A stretch of 64,000 nucleotides of DNA, from the NCBI RefSeq assembly GCF_034702125.1, contig NC_085873.1, positions 52,310,376 to 52,374,375 of the forward strand. Reading direction: 5' to 3'. Source of the DNA: Engraulis encrasicolus (taxonomy: Eukaryota > Chordata > Actinopteri > Clupeiformes > Engraulidae). The notes under the pieces were generated by a model that did no database searches, was not told where the DNA came from, and was given only the letters and a program-made list of their open reading frames with translations. The position numbers were made by a program, and so were the translations under genes. This document shows positions 11,481-23,034 of this stretch, in pieces; position 1 is the stretch's first letter, and every line of letters begins with the position of its first letter.

Positions 11481-12828
11481 GCGGTACATCCGTATCGTTT
11501 TCCCCTTCTGAGTTGTGTATTGATTGTTTTATTCATGTGTTTTCCTGTAATATCTGTGCAGGTGGTGAGGATCTCCAATTTATCGAAGCAAACTGCTATA
11601 GACGGGGTGCTGTTTTGTTAGAATTTGTTAGAATTTGTTAGAATGGAGGTTTGTACAATTAGAATTAAGCAGACTACGCCACCTATGGGGGGTTGGCCCA
11701 CAGGGAGAAAGAAGTAAACCCTTAAAAAGTACCAATCAGGCAACACAGGTTCGTATACATTAGATATGACAGAGACGTGAGTTCCACCAAGAGATATTTA
11801 TTAAACTTTGGACAAACAAAAGGACATAGACAATACTCGGGTCACTACCCGGAGGCCAAGATGGCCAACTCTGGTCCTCACCAATGACACAACAGGACAA
11901 ACACACACACACACACATGCACACACCAGCAACACTGCACACCTGCTATTACAAGGCTGGCTTTGGTAGCCAAACTATGTCTTCACAATGTACGATAAAG
12001 GGGGGGGGGGATTAAGGGGACTAGCCTAGGGCAGTGACTTACCACGACTGGCAGGGCAGCAAAAGGGGGGACAGTAGCAGTATATTTGATTACACCACAA
12101 GTGATCAGCCAATGCTGGAAACTGAAAGGGGGAGGGGCACCCGAAATGTGAACCAACCCGAAGTAGATCCACCACCCGGGGACTCGTCCTGCCACTCGCG
12201 TAGGCCCAGAGCACCTGGCTGAAAAGAGAGGGAGCAAACCCACAAACACTGTGATTAGTACAATTCTACAATGTTACACAGGTATTCTAAAACACATGCA
12301 CTTCCACTATGCTGAACAAATGCCACTTATCTTTCAACAGAGGGACTGTACTCTTGAGTAGATGGGTCTTCCAGGGGCAGGTGTGCAATGTGCTGGTCAC
12401 TAAGAGGAGTATATTCACAGACAATTTATTCCCTGCCCTTTACCCAATTAAGCTACATGCAGCTACCAATGCAGCCATGCAATCCCAAAGGAACATGTAA
12501 GAATTCATGTAAGAATGAATGTGCGTGTTTGTGCGTAGAATAGCTGAGCTGTGTGGTTCTTGGCATGTGAGATGCGCATGTGGATGAATGAATGCTGGAA
12601 TGATGAACAGTCCGTGTTGTGAGTGAGGGCCTGGGGGCAATGTTTCCTTTTTGTTTACTTTATTTTCTGTGGTAAACAGTGAATTGGGAATGTTGCTTAT
12701 GTTTGTCTTTGTTTTGGTTTATTAACTGTTTTGTTTTACACCACACTGGGGAAAAGGCTAATGTAACCAGTACCAAAACCCACCGACTCCATATTACCTC
12801 ACTTGCAGTGCTGTAGTAGAGTGTCCGT
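11481..12828. other. Non-coding interval, unresolved
   Basis: Holds short tandem TTTGTTAGAA copies (11612-11641), a poly-G run (12001-12010) and a GC-rich stretch at 12030-12230. No domain, splice-consistent exon or element ends could be recognised. Confidence 0.4.
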
Positions 12829-12839
12829 TTGGCACCAGT

Positions 12840-13620
12840 GTGCAGGGGCGCTGATAAAAATGTTGGGCCCCATGAAAGATTCAAATTTTGGGCCCCCAAA
12901 ATGACAAATTATGTTATCAGCATCCTTCCAGGGCCCAGTCAGAGCTGTTGGGCCCTTAGAATCTGTATCACCTTACCCCCCCTCGTGGCACCCATGCCAG
13001 TGTGTGTTGCCGTGATCCTCGTTTGTAACTCATTATTATTTGATTCTTTTATATATAGTTTGCTGTGTTTGTCATTGATTGGACTCAATGGCTTATTGGA
13101 CACAATGGGTGCCTTCCAATATGCAGACGTGACGTCCATCGTCCCTTGTTCACTTGCCTGCTTGTGACCTCACGATGACGTCATCCATGAAAGAAAGCTA
13201 ATGTAATCGGGATGGTGAATGACGAATGTAATATCCACACTCGAGTCAGCTTCTCTCTTTAGCCGTGCAGGTTCGGCATAGTTTATTTCACAGGCATAAA
13301 GTGCATGGCATGTTCACAAACATAGCGTTGCCCAAACACTGATCCCGCTCCCGCCCCGTAGCTCTACTTTTATCATCCTATCCCACAACTCCCAACATCC
13401 TTAAAGGTACATAGGCCTACTCAAAAGGGCTAGACATTACATCGAACAGTCCCCCAAATGTTTTGGTGGCTAGGCTGACAGCAGCAGGGGAAACTTTATT
13501 GTTTTCTCCATGGAGGCGGGGCGTCAGCAAAACGTAAGGCCACAAGCACAAGGGGAGGACGGGAGCATGCATATTGGAATGCCCCCAATGTGTATTACAC
13601 ACACCTAATGTGCTCAGCCT
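12840..13620. mobile_element. Mixed MITE remnants
   Basis: 12840-13000 is a GGGCCC-rich remnant (CAGGGGCGCTGATAAAAATG). 13100-13620 contains both ends of the CCACTTGTGC family (TGCCTTCCAATATGCAGACG at the left, GCATATTGGAATGCCCCC at the right) with a diverged interior that includes GGCTAGGCTGACAGCAGCAG. Confidence 0.5.
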
Positions 13621-14429
13621 CTCTGCTGTTGGTATCTCTACAAGGAGAACATCTGTCTGAAACACATTAATCCCAAAACGTATAACTGTAGAGCACATAT
13701 CCATTTAGTTCAATATCACAGTCACACCACCTGGCATTTACATCCTAGGAAGTAAATACCAACATTTAAAATGCTAAACTATGGGTCTAGGTAAGAATGA
13801 TGTAATGTATTATATGCACATAACAAAGAGGGATACGACACATGGCATACACATTTTATTCTTTAAAACAGATATGACAACATTAATGTATCTCACTTTC
13901 GTCAAGCATATCAAAATTATGCCAATGAAAAATGTCATTAAACACAAGTATAAAACATGGTTCTCTCTTAATCTCTCATTGGACATCTCTATGCGGAGTA
14001 TGCTTTCAGTGAACGTTTGCCGAAGCTCTTTTCAATCATGCCATAGGCCAATGAACTGAACTGTGGGGGGGGGGGGGGGGGGACAACCATTAGTCAAAAC
14101 CGATTTGTTTCGCCCAAATCTGGCAACTAATCTTCACACACTGAGAGTGCACTCACCTTAGAGATGCCTCACTCATCTCCTTCAGAGAACCAGGGACATA
14201 AGCATGTCCTAATGATATCGATCTCATAATAAAAATGTAAAAATATACTGTACAGTCTGTTGTAACATTTCCAAAAGCACTCAAATAATATCTGTATAGT
14301 AAATAATACAATCTGTAAAGTAAATTCTTAACATATTTTTTCCTGAGTGGGAAATCATGGATAAGCATTTAAGGAGTCAAGTTTGTAGCCCAACAGTTGC
14401 CAGTTAAATATCCAACATCTACAGTTAGG

Positions 14430-14830
14430 GTGGAGAGAAATGCCAGCACTACCCCATCCTCCTCCATGACTGGGGTTCCCTGGGCATGGTGCTCTCCCCC
14501 ATCCTCCTCCATGACTGGGGTTCCCTGAGCATGGTGCTCTCCCCCATCCTCCTCCATGACTGGGGTACCCTGAGTATGGTGCTCTCCCCTATCCTCCTCC
14601 ATGACTGGGGTTCCCTGAGCATGGTACTCTACTGCCCTCCATCCTCCTCCATGACTGGGGTTCCCTGAGCATGGTACTCTACTGCCCTCCATCCTCCTCC
14701 ATGACTGGGGTACCCTGAGCATGGTACTCTACTGCCCTCCATCCTCTTCCATGACTGGGGTACCCTGAGCACGGCACTCTACAGCCCTCCATCCTCCTCC
14801 ATGACTGGGGTACCCTGAGTATGATGCACC
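14430..14830 (+). repeat. Minisatellite of about 45-bp units derived from a SINE body
   Basis: Eight to nine units of CATCCTCCTCCATGACTGGG + GTWCCCTGAGCATGGTRCTCT. The same phrase occurs once inside the SINE at 53390-53705 (CATCCTCCTCCATGACTGAG), and the right flank continues into SINE-like GGTGAGGCATAAA. This is an internal SINE segment amplified in tandem. The open frames on both strands are periodic artefacts. Confidence 0.9.
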
Positions 14831-15304
14831 AGCAGGGGACCCCTTCAGCTGTCACCTTGATGGTGAGGCATAAAGCCTGTGGTGTGCAGTGACACTTGTC
14901 CTCAGGAGAGGCACCCGAGACGGGGCAGCACCATTGCAAAACACCGCCCCAATAACATTGTGAAAATCACTATAAACATATTAAAATAATTCTGAAGACA
15001 TTAACACATTATTTCCCCATTAATACCACACTTTACTTTGAGTGGTTTTTGTCAGCTATTATGAGCATTGTTTTGCCATTTTTTTGTCTGGGTGGGACAG
15101 TAAAAAGGGGCGTAACTCATTGTAGAATCGCCATTGGCTGCAGCCATCTGCTGTGTCCCCAATAGGGAGTCCGAAGCCAGCAGGGTCACCAAGACGAAGG
15201 CTGCACACATCTAGTCAGCTACCAAGATGAAGGCTGAAGTAATCTGGTCTGCCACCAACAGGACGGCTGCAGCCATCTGGTCTGAAGCCAGCAGGGGTCA
15301 CCAA

Positions 15305-15632
15305 TAGCGCGTTCAGGCCGACTGAGAACCGTCCTGGAGCCCGTTCCCGCACCTAATCGCTAACCGGCCGTCGTGTTCATGCCACAGATATTTGCGTTCA
15401 CGAACCGGAAAGTTGGTTCGCAATGCGAACCGCAAATTACTAGGTTTTTCTCCGCAAACCGTGACGACAGCGTGGCCGTCAGCAGGTTCATCCGGGTAAC
15501 GCAGTCAAATGCAGGAAAAGTTCAGAGCCCGGTATGAACACGGGCGGTTCGCAGAATAGCACTTTAGTGCTGAACGTAACTGGTGCGGGCACCCGCTCCA
15601 GCTCCGTTCTGGTTGGCCTGAAAGCCCTATAA
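15305..15632. mobile_element. GC-rich MITE with GCGTTCAGGCC-type ends
   Basis: GCGCGTTCAGGCCGACTGAG at the left and GTTGGCCTGAAAGC at the right are inverted. Subterminal CCTGGAGCCCGTTCCCGCACC is mirrored by GGTGCGGGCACCCGCTCCAG. The host context on both sides is a GAAGGCTGCACACATC-type tandem sequence (15195-15300 and 15636-15690), which shows where it inserted. Confidence 0.75.
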
Positions 15633-16587
15633 GAGGAAGGCTGCACACATCAAGTCTGCCTCCGAGAGGAAGGCTGCAGCTCCTGAATCTCTTCTCAGTG
15701 GCCTGCTGAGGTGATGGACTCCTGTAATACAGAGCATCATGGTCAATAATAAAAAAGTTTCAATGCTGGACAGATCTCATTATTGTTGAAGCATTTCTAG
15801 CAGCATCATTTGGTCATAAATGTATTACACCAATAATAGGACAAGATATACAAGGTTGATGTTTGGCCAGATTGCTGTGATTATATTATAGTCGAGTGCA
15901 TTTATGGGAAAATACCACCCAACCCTAAAAAAATTCTAACAAAAGGTTTCTCAGCTGTTTTGTGTGGTATTAGATGTCCTTAATAACATACTAAAAGTCT
16001 ACTCAAGTCTGACTTCAGGAAAGGCCTCATTTTCAAGATGGCCGCCACCGGGCCCTTCAAATTACTGTAAGATGACTGTGTGACATAAGATTACTGTGAA
16101 ATGATCAGGAAAAGTGTTTTTATACATGTTTTGACCATGTAATATTCTAATTACAATATTACCTTGATAGATAAGTGGTTCTAAGTACAATTGGATGGTT
16201 TTTGTTGGTTTTGTTTTTACAGAAACATTACAACTGCATGCTCTTAAAATAAGAGTGTGTATGACAAAACACCCTAATCCGAAACAGTATTTGAAACAAA
16301 AGCTTTCTATTAGCTGTTTTGTGTACTATAGGGTGCCCTTAATAGCATAGTAAAAGTCTACCAAAATCTGAATATTACAAAGGTGTAATTTTCAAGATGG
16401 CGCCTAAAATGGCCATGAAGCTCTTAAATTAGTTAATTGACTTGGCCACAGATTCCATGTGTTTCCTGTAGACCCTTAACGCACGCCGTTCCACCAGTGC
16501 AATGCTGGAATAGTTACTGAAAACTTCACATCCATAGTACTGCTCCACTATGACAGTGCAAATGGCCTTTAGTAATACACGTACAGG

Positions 16588-17423
16588 ATGACTTTGTTCA
16601 TCGCCATTCTGGTAACAGGTAATTCAACATCACACATTTTTGGTGTTGGCAAACAGACAGCTTTTCACAAACTTGTCGATGGGGACTCTACCCTCAAGTC
16701 ATGTGCCAATTTGTTTTTGATGACAAATCAAGACAGCACCACAATACAGGACCATGGGTCTACGGCAATGGCAGTGCTGTTTGGAGGTAAGAATACGGAT
16801 TCACTTGCTTCTCTGCGTTATCACATCTTCAGCAGGAAGCTTGTTACCACAAAATCTGTTCTTACCCCAGAACGACTGCCCCCGACTGAATGTTCCACCA
16901 AATTCCACTCACTCAGAACTTACTTTCAGGTCATGACTTGACTTGGAAAAGAAGGTGAGCTGAATGGGAGCGTATCTATGTTCCCCCGGTCCTATGTTCC
17001 CCGTGTCCAATGTTCTCCTGTCTTTGTTAGAGACCGGGGAACAAAGGACCATTTTTCTAAAAAAGGGTTCTATGTTCCCCACATTGTATGTTTCCGACTT
17101 TTCAAATTGTGCCCTTCCCAAAACTACCCCTGAACCTAACCTGTCAGTAATGCAATGTTTCTGAGTTGTACATTTGTGCCCTGACCAAAACTATCCCTAA
17201 ACCTAACCTGTCAGAGGTGCAACAACAACCTGTGCTTTGCCATGCGGCAGCAGTCTACTTGGAAGCAGTGGGGAACATAGAACCCCAGCTGAATCCAGTG
17301 AACTGGGGATGGAAACTTGTGGACAACCACTTCCTGCCAGCTATGACCAGCAAGCCTGCTGCCCCTAATAGTCTCATGAAGATGATCCACTGTAACTGCA
17401 CAAACCCAACGGTGCAGTTGTAA
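16588..17423 (+). pseudogene. Transposon-associated CXC-type ORF, interrupted by an insertion
   Basis: The first part (16588-16941) encodes HIFGVGKQTAFHKL, AVLFGGK...SLASLRYHIF and LTPERLPPTECSTKFHSLRT. The frame is then lost and resumes at about 17253 with LEAVGNIEPQLNPVNWGWKL, followed by NSLMKMIHCNCTNP. The order (GxGK...AFxKL, LPPTE..xxHSLR..xQV, WGWKL, CxC) matches a widespread family of repeat-borne proteins of unknown function that end in a Cys-rich segment. The interrupting sequence (about 16945-17250) has a relative in opposite orientation at 57371-57600. Beyond 17423 there is a stop, and the Cys-rich tail is degenerate. The start is uncertain, and an N-terminal part is probably missing. 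Confidence 0.65.
16945..17250. mobile_element. Short repeat rich in CCTAACCTGTCA / TATGTTCCCC, inserted in the ORF
   Basis: It matches the inverse of 57371-57600, including TTCTAAAAAAGGGTTCTATG, CCCTGACCAAAACTATCCCT and AACCTGTCA. It interrupts the transposon ORF. Exact ends are unclear here, but the other copy has a 9-bp flanking duplication. Confidence 0.7.
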
Positions 17424-18142
17424 GGCATATGGACTACTGCTTGTGGACCATGTCAAGTTGTCAATTGTAATAAGCCTCAGTGGGAGGAAGAATGTGATGA
17501 CTAGCGCATCTTTTCAAGGTCATTGAAACAAAAAAGAAATGATAGGAATGAGCTGCAGAATATACATAAAAATGTCTCTGTTCAACATTCAGGTCAAAAT
17601 GTAAATGTTTTTATAAACAAATACCAAAACAAAACAAGAAAAAAACATTAAACAAACAAAAATAAAAACAAAAAAACAAAACAACAGAAGAACACACACA
17701 CAAGGGTTTGAGCGTACACATGGTGGCCCTGTTTTGACCAATTGCACAGTACCACACTGTCCTAATTAATTAGTTTTTATATTAAATTGTACTCCTAATC
17801 ACATACTTATTAAGCAAACTTACTAATTACAATATCACATGGTCAAAACATGTTTGAAACACCACTATTCTTTGTTATTTCAAGTTAATTCTCATGCCGC
17901 AGGCCTTTTAAGGGCCTGGCGGCAACCATCTTGAAAATGAGGCCTTTCCTGAAGTTTGATTTTGGTAGACTTTGAGTATGTTTTTAAGTACATCTGATAC
18001 AACTGGAAACCACTGAGAAACCTTTTGTTAGAATTTGGGGTCAACTCATATCTGCACTTGACTATTACTGACAGGCCCGGCTCTGCTGGTGGGTTGTTGT
18101 TTGTTCTCTGCCCCATGGTGGAGCTGTGACAGGAGACTCTGA

Positions 18143-18412
18143 GGGCTTCCGCATACAGGCTCTGACAAAGTGCTGAGCACTGCTCAGCTAAAATTCGATT
18201 CCATTGTTTTCAATAGAACCACGCACACTGGCGCCGATGTCCGGGGACATTGGCCGATGTCGGATAGCAATTAGAGACAAGTTCTATTTTGTCGGCGCCG
18301 CCCATTGACTATCAATGCAATGTTCATGTGAAATTTGGTATGGGGGTCCGAATTATGTCGGAAGCAAAAGTGCGCCGCACTTTGTCGGAGCCGGTTTACG
18401 GAAGCTCTGAGC
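18143..18412. mobile_element. MITE downstream of the pyrin exon
   Basis: GGCTTCCGCATACAGGCTCT + GACAAAGTGC at the left is mirrored by GCACTTTGTCGGAGCCGGTT + TACGGAAGC at the right. TCTGAG flanks both ends. It lies just beyond the splice donor of the last identified NLR exon, so it is either in the next intron or at the 3' end of the gene. Confidence 0.75.
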
Positions 18413-18494
18413 CATCGGAGGCCTGCTGATTGGGCGGTCTATAAAAGCCTATAATACAAATCTGTCTATGTGTGTGTAAAAATGTGCATGTTAC

Positions 18495-18755
18495 CTCTAG
18501 TCTGTTGGCAAGGTCGTTGAGCTCCATTATCCTCAAGATGGTCAGAGTCATTCTCACAGCCCCTTCTTCCCCATACCTCTCCTTCATCTTAGAGGCCAGG
18601 TCTGTCTCATCACACTGCTCCAGCTGTCCTCTGGGAATGGGCTCAAAGCCCTCCATGATCTTTTCAGACAGGTATGCCTTGAACCGCTTCAGCTCCTTAC
18701 ACCGCAACTCATCAAACGTACTGAAGAGGTCCACAGTCTGTGTTCTGGCACTCAA
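18495..18755 (-). CDS. NLR gene, pyrin-domain (PYD) exon
   Basis: A death-fold PYD, the homotypic interaction module that normally recruits ASC. The 87 codons read TVDLFSTFDELRCKELKRFK, then GFEPIPRGQLEQCDETDLAS, KMKERYGEEGAVRMTLTILR and IMELNDLANRLE, with all the usual PYD helices. The exon starts after the acceptor TTCTTCATGTCAG and ends GAG before the donor GTAACA, so it is phase 0 at both sides and has no ATG of its own. It is therefore internal, not the first exon of another gene. It follows the linker exon (ending phase 0) in frame, placing the PYD C-terminal to FIIND. In human NLRP1 and CARD8 this position holds a CARD. The donor means at least one more exon, not found. Confidence 0.9.
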
Positions 18756-19071
18756 CTGACATGAAGAATATGGTAGGTCTTGTTAGTCCTGGAACTCTGC
18801 TTATCCGTCTTTATATGACACACACATACAGGTATGCTATTTATTTGATGTGATGGTTAGTATTTAGTATCTATAAGATCTAGACAAGGTGCTGAGGTGG
18901 TTTCATAGTCACTATGTCACAGTCACAGATTTTAATGTAGATATTCACAATCTCATCTTGATCACAATCCCATACCTTATTTATACACCTCTACAGGTAA
19001 AAGCCTCCTACAGGTAAAGGAAATAAATAGAATGAGCATAAACACCAAACATCTGTTGGGCTCATACTGAC

Positions 19072-19271
19072 CCTCAGACCTCTGCTTGAGCACTCAGGTG
19101 TCTGAACGTCTTGACAGCCCATGGCCTGGTCCACAGCAGTGTGAGTGTCAACAGGCTCAGCTCCACGGGGGAGGGTGGAGAGGGGACCTCGGCTGGAGGC
19201 ATGTGCGGTGCCCTGATGAGGGGGCAAGTATTCCGTCTCCTCGATCTCTGCTTCCCAAACTGCCCGTTGAG
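19072..19271 (-). CDS. NLR gene, linker exon between FIIND and PYD
   Basis: The acceptor GATCTCAG precedes CT CAA CGG, and AGG ends the exon at the donor GTCAGT. Its 200 nt are two bases plus 66 codons. The two bases complete the G left by the FIIND exon (GCT, Ala). The product begins QRAVWEAEIEETEYLPPHQG and continues Ser/Pro/His-rich with no recognisable fold. It fits a flexible spacer, as found between FIIND and the C-terminal effector domain in NLRP1. Called from splice sites and matching phases on both sides. Confidence 0.8.
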
Positions 19272-19427
19272 CTGAGATCAAAAGGGTAATTTATTAGAAG
19301 TTACTACCAGCTTAAACTACATGCAATATGGAGTAAATGTGTGTCATGGTCTTAGTCGAAGTCAAAGTTAGTCTCTAAGGAATAATAGTTGTGCAACTGG
19401 AGTGGTCTCACAGGTCGTGGCCTCTAG

Positions 19428-19430
<3 letters not shown>

Positions 19431-19516
<86 letters not shown>
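19431..19516 (+). repeat. (GT)n microsatellite
   Basis: Pure GT run in the intron between the linker and FIIND exons, ending in a short (CTGT)n run. Confidence 0.97.
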
Positions 19517-19542
19517 TGTCTGTCTGTCTGTGTCTGTGTCTA

Positions 19543-19736
19543 TGGGTCTTTCTCAAAGCCTAGGCCAGTGTCCTTCTAAGTCTATCAGCCTAATTAGTGA
19601 TTGGATACCCTTTATTAGTCACACCCAGTGATTGGATATTCTGTAGAGTTCACCAAAAAGTATCCAATCACTGGGCGTGACTAATTAGGCTGATACACTT
19701 GGAAGGACACTGGCCTAGGTTTTGAGAAAGACCCAA
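19543..19736. mobile_element. Near-palindromic MITE in the FIIND-linker intron
   Basis: TGGGTCTTTCTCAAAGCCTA + GGCCAGTGTCCTTC is mirrored by GAAGGACACTGGCCTAGG + TTTTGAGAAAGACCCA. An inner pair, CAGCCTAATTAG / CTAATTAGGCTG, also occurs. It is a 194-bp foldback ending 20 bp before the FIIND donor. TGTCT occurs on both sides. Confidence 0.88.
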
Positions 19737-19755
19737 TGTCTGTGCGTGTGTACAC

Positions 19756-20675
19756 CTTCTGTCAGGCCTCTGCTCCTGGTCTGCCTATCGTGTGTGCCAG
19801 TCTGGAACTCTGCGCTCCACACGGCCTGCTGCCCCCTGCTGGCTGAACTGAAGAGCTGCAGGTGGAGGGAGATGGGTGCTGGATCAGGAAGCTTCACCTG
19901 GAAGAATTCGGGGAGAGCCCGACAGTACCTCAGCATCAGCTCATTTGGGTTGATTTTAGGGACGCAATCAGTAGACTGATCTGCACACAGTCTGTAGAAT
20001 TCATTAATCCGAAGAGAGTTGTTTGGTTGTGGACAAGCCTGTCTCACACCCCTGAACTCCTTCTCTTCTTCCTTCACCTTCTCTATCAGTTTGGGATCCT
20101 CAGGCAGCAGGTAGCAGCGGAATTGGTGAGAAATGCTGCTCTGGTGGTACACAAACACCATGGCATGCACCGCAAATAGCCAGGAGGTGATGTCAGGAAG
20201 AACATTACCAAAAATGGAGAAGGAGGGGTTCACCAGCCTGGCATGGGAGCGACTCAGCTCACACGTCTCCAGATACACTCCACCATCCTGCTGATGCAGA
20301 ACCTTCACAGCATCCTTCAGAGCAGGCTGACACCCTCCCAAACACAGGAAATGAGGCAGGTGGATCTCCTCCAGCTTTCCCGACATGAGCTTGATGTCCA
20401 TCAGAGGACCAGCTGGACTGCACTGCATACGGGCCAGCTCTTCAGTAAACATGTACCAGTCCATGAAGCGATACTGCAGGGTGACTGGACCACCACACGA
20501 CCAGCGCAGGCTGGACTCTGAGCACTCATAGCTCCCTGCAGCAGACCTCAGACTGTAGGTTGAGATACTCTTCTCTGTGGAGACCTCAGGCTCCACCAGG
20601 ACCCAGTGGCTGGTGTCTGGAACTTCAGCACAGCATTCACAGCCCCTCTGTGTGTCATCACCCAGGCCATCGACC
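19756..20675 (-). CDS. NLR gene, FIIND (ZU5-UPA) exon
   Basis: The function-to-find domain, which self-cleaves in NLRP1 and CARD8 so that the C-terminal piece can be released to seed an inflammasome. One exon of 920 nt (1 + 306 codons + 1) carries both halves. ZU5, about residues 10-152, includes SHWVLVEPEV, LEEIHLPHFLCLGG and LHQQDGGVYLE. UPA, about 153-290, includes WLFAVHAMVFVYHQSSI, HQFRCYLLPEDP and INEFYRLCAD. The cleavage context NPSFSIFG has F152/S153, and H127 stands 26 residues upstream, where the catalytic His of the family lies. Autoproteolysis is therefore likely preserved. Acceptor TTATAG precedes G GTC GAT, and the leading G completes AA from the LRR exon (AAG, Lys). The donor is GAAG before GTGTAC. 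An AGAC microsatellite abuts the acceptor. Confidence 0.92.
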
Positions 20676-20680
20676 CTATA

Positions 20681-20690
20681 AGACAGACAG

Positions 20691-20724
<34 letters not shown>

Positions 20725-20733
20725 ACACACACA

Positions 20734-20762
<29 letters not shown>
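20681..20762 (+). repeat. (AGAC)n/(AC)n microsatellite at the FIIND acceptor
   Basis: A compound repeat that supplies the pyrimidine-rich (GTCT/GT) tract immediately before the FIIND exon acceptor on the minus strand. Confidence 0.95.
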
Positions 20763-20766
<4 letters not shown>

Positions 20767-21384
20767 GTGTTGAGAAGGAGACAGATTAGGGGGGGGTGTC
20801 TTAGTATATATTGAGGGGCATTAGTCTATTTTATTTTTCAATACTAAGGGGGGCGTTGGCAGGCTTATGATAGGCTTATGATGAAGTCAAGGGGACGTTT
20901 CTTCAAAAGAGGCTGAGAACCACTTAAAATAACCTCAACAAGCAAACCAGTCTGGAGAGCTGCTGCAATGTCACTTCATGCACTCCTATATATATTGTAT
21001 ATACTACAGATATATCACTGTGTTAGTTTAAACACCAGTCTTTATAATACTGTAACTGCACTGTGCTAGTTTAAACACCAGTCTGCATGATACTTTACAC
21101 ACTTAAGTGTTTCATACAAGTGTTTCCCTGAGAAATTTCGTTTGACAAGATGGTGTGGGGTTAGCCTGTATCAATGACACATGCCCATTATCATTAGAAA
21201 GGCTATGTTGTGCAGTTTCATATGAAGTAGGCTATGAAAACCCCAAGGGTATACTGTTATGATGAAGCAAATTACATTAACAACACAAAAACTATCTTTT
21301 CAGGGAACTTAGTCAAGGTGGTAGGTATTTGTTGTCAAGGAGGGCACCTTCAGAATAAAAGTGCTGGGGAAAACCCTGCGCTAG

Positions 21385-21570
21385 TCTGTAAAGTAAGGAC
21401 AGCCGTGGGTCAATGGTTCCGGTCTTTAAATCAGAGGGTTGCGGGTTCAAATCCTATCCTTACCAGCATCTTCACCCATGGCTGAAGTGCCCTTGAGCAA
21501 GGCACCAAACCTCTTATTGCTGTAAGCCGCTTTGGATTTTTTTTTTTTTTTAAACTGTCAGCCAAGTGTA
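21385..21570 (+). mobile_element. tRNA-derived SINE, fragment 1
   Basis: CAGCCGTGGGTCAATGGTTC...GGTTCAAATCC gives A- and B-box-like segments, followed by the common fish SINE body GGCTGAAGTGCCCTTGAGCA. It ends in a poly-T run. The same family occurs just downstream at 21590. Confidence 0.8.
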
Positions 21571-21589
21571 ATGTAATGTAAAAATGTGG

Positions 21590-21805
21590 CAGCCGTGACC
21601 TAGTGGTTAGAGAGTTGATCTTTCAATCTGGGGGTTGCAGGTTCAAATCCCCGCTGACCTCTCCCTACATATCCATGGCTGAAGTGCCCTTGAGCAAGGC
21701 ACCTAACCGTGCATTGCTCCAGGGACTGTAACCAATACCCTGAAAAATAATATCTGTAAGTTACTTTGAATAAAATGAAAGCGTCAGCTAAGTGAAATGT
21801 AATGT
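21590..21805 (+). mobile_element. tRNA-derived SINE, nearly complete
   Basis: The head GCAGCCGTGACCTAGTGGTT + AGAGAG and the B box GGTTCAAATCC lead into the body GCCCTTGAGCAAGGCACCTA + ACC. The 3' part GCGTCAGCTAAGTGAAATGT ends in AATGT repeats, the usual tail of this SINE class. Confidence 0.9.
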
Positions 21806-21814
21806 GATGTAATA

Positions 21815-22112
21815 TAGTACTAATGTAATGTCTCAGATAACACACCAGTCTGTAGAGTACTGATGTAATGTGTCATGTAACACACCAGTCTGGATAGTAC
21901 TGATGTAATGTGTCACGTTACACACCAGTCTGTATAGTACTGATGTAATGTGTCTCATTACACACCAGTCTGTATAGTACTGATGTAATGTGTCACGTTA
22001 CACACCAGTCTGTATAGTACTGATGTAATGTGTCACGTTACACACCAGTCTGTAGAGTACTGATGTAATGTGTCATGTTACACACCAGTCTGGATAGTAC
22101 TGATGTAATGTG
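21815..22112 (+). repeat. Minisatellite, unit about 41 bp
   Basis: Seven units of ACACACCAGTCTGTATAGTA + CTGATGTAATGTGTCACGTT. Single diverged units occur at about 21030 and 21070, so the array grew from a pre-existing sequence. Confidence 0.93.
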
Positions 22113-22269
22113 TATGTGTATGTGTACTGCAGTTCTGTGTCTGTGTACCTGCAGTATATGGCTTTCTTTCTGTGTGTGTGTGTGTAGACTGACGTGTGAG
22201 TGTGAGTAGAGAGCAGCTGTGCTCCTGGATGCTGCTGGGTGTTGTGTGTGAGGTGCAGCTCTGCAGCAT

Positions 22270-22749
<480 letters not shown>

Positions 22750-23034
22750 CTACAATGTATACAGTGACCTCTACATCTGCTGGAATTCTCCCTTCTCTGT
22801 GCGAATGCACGATGTGAACCAGGGAATACATCAGCCAACGGCAAAAAGATTCACAGAAAGATTCACACAGATAATCAGGTTAAAGATTGAATACTAAAGC
22901 TCATCATTACATCTTATCTCCATCTTTCTCTGAAGATATCAGATATAATTAACAAATTACACAACAGCGCATGCGCATGTGCACTCACACGCGAAGCAAA
23001 GCAAGCCAACATGGGGCACGGGAGATAGACTGCG

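Larger units (their letters stand above)
15880..18085 (+). mobile_element. DNA transposon with long (about 200-bp) inverted ends and a broken ORF
   Basis: 15890-16070 and 17885-18080 are inverted relatives: ATAGTCRAGTGCA, then AATTCTAACAAAAGGTTTCTC, then GGAAAGGCCTCATTTTCAAG near GGCC-rich sequence. A third diverged direct copy lies at 16240-16440. The interior encodes the split ORF at 16588-17423. Terminal duplications were not resolved, so superfamily is left open. Confidence 0.7.

Noticed and set aside
14369..14939. Minus-strand frame with repeated HAQGTPVMEEDGGE
   Set aside because: Translation of a SINE-derived minisatellite.
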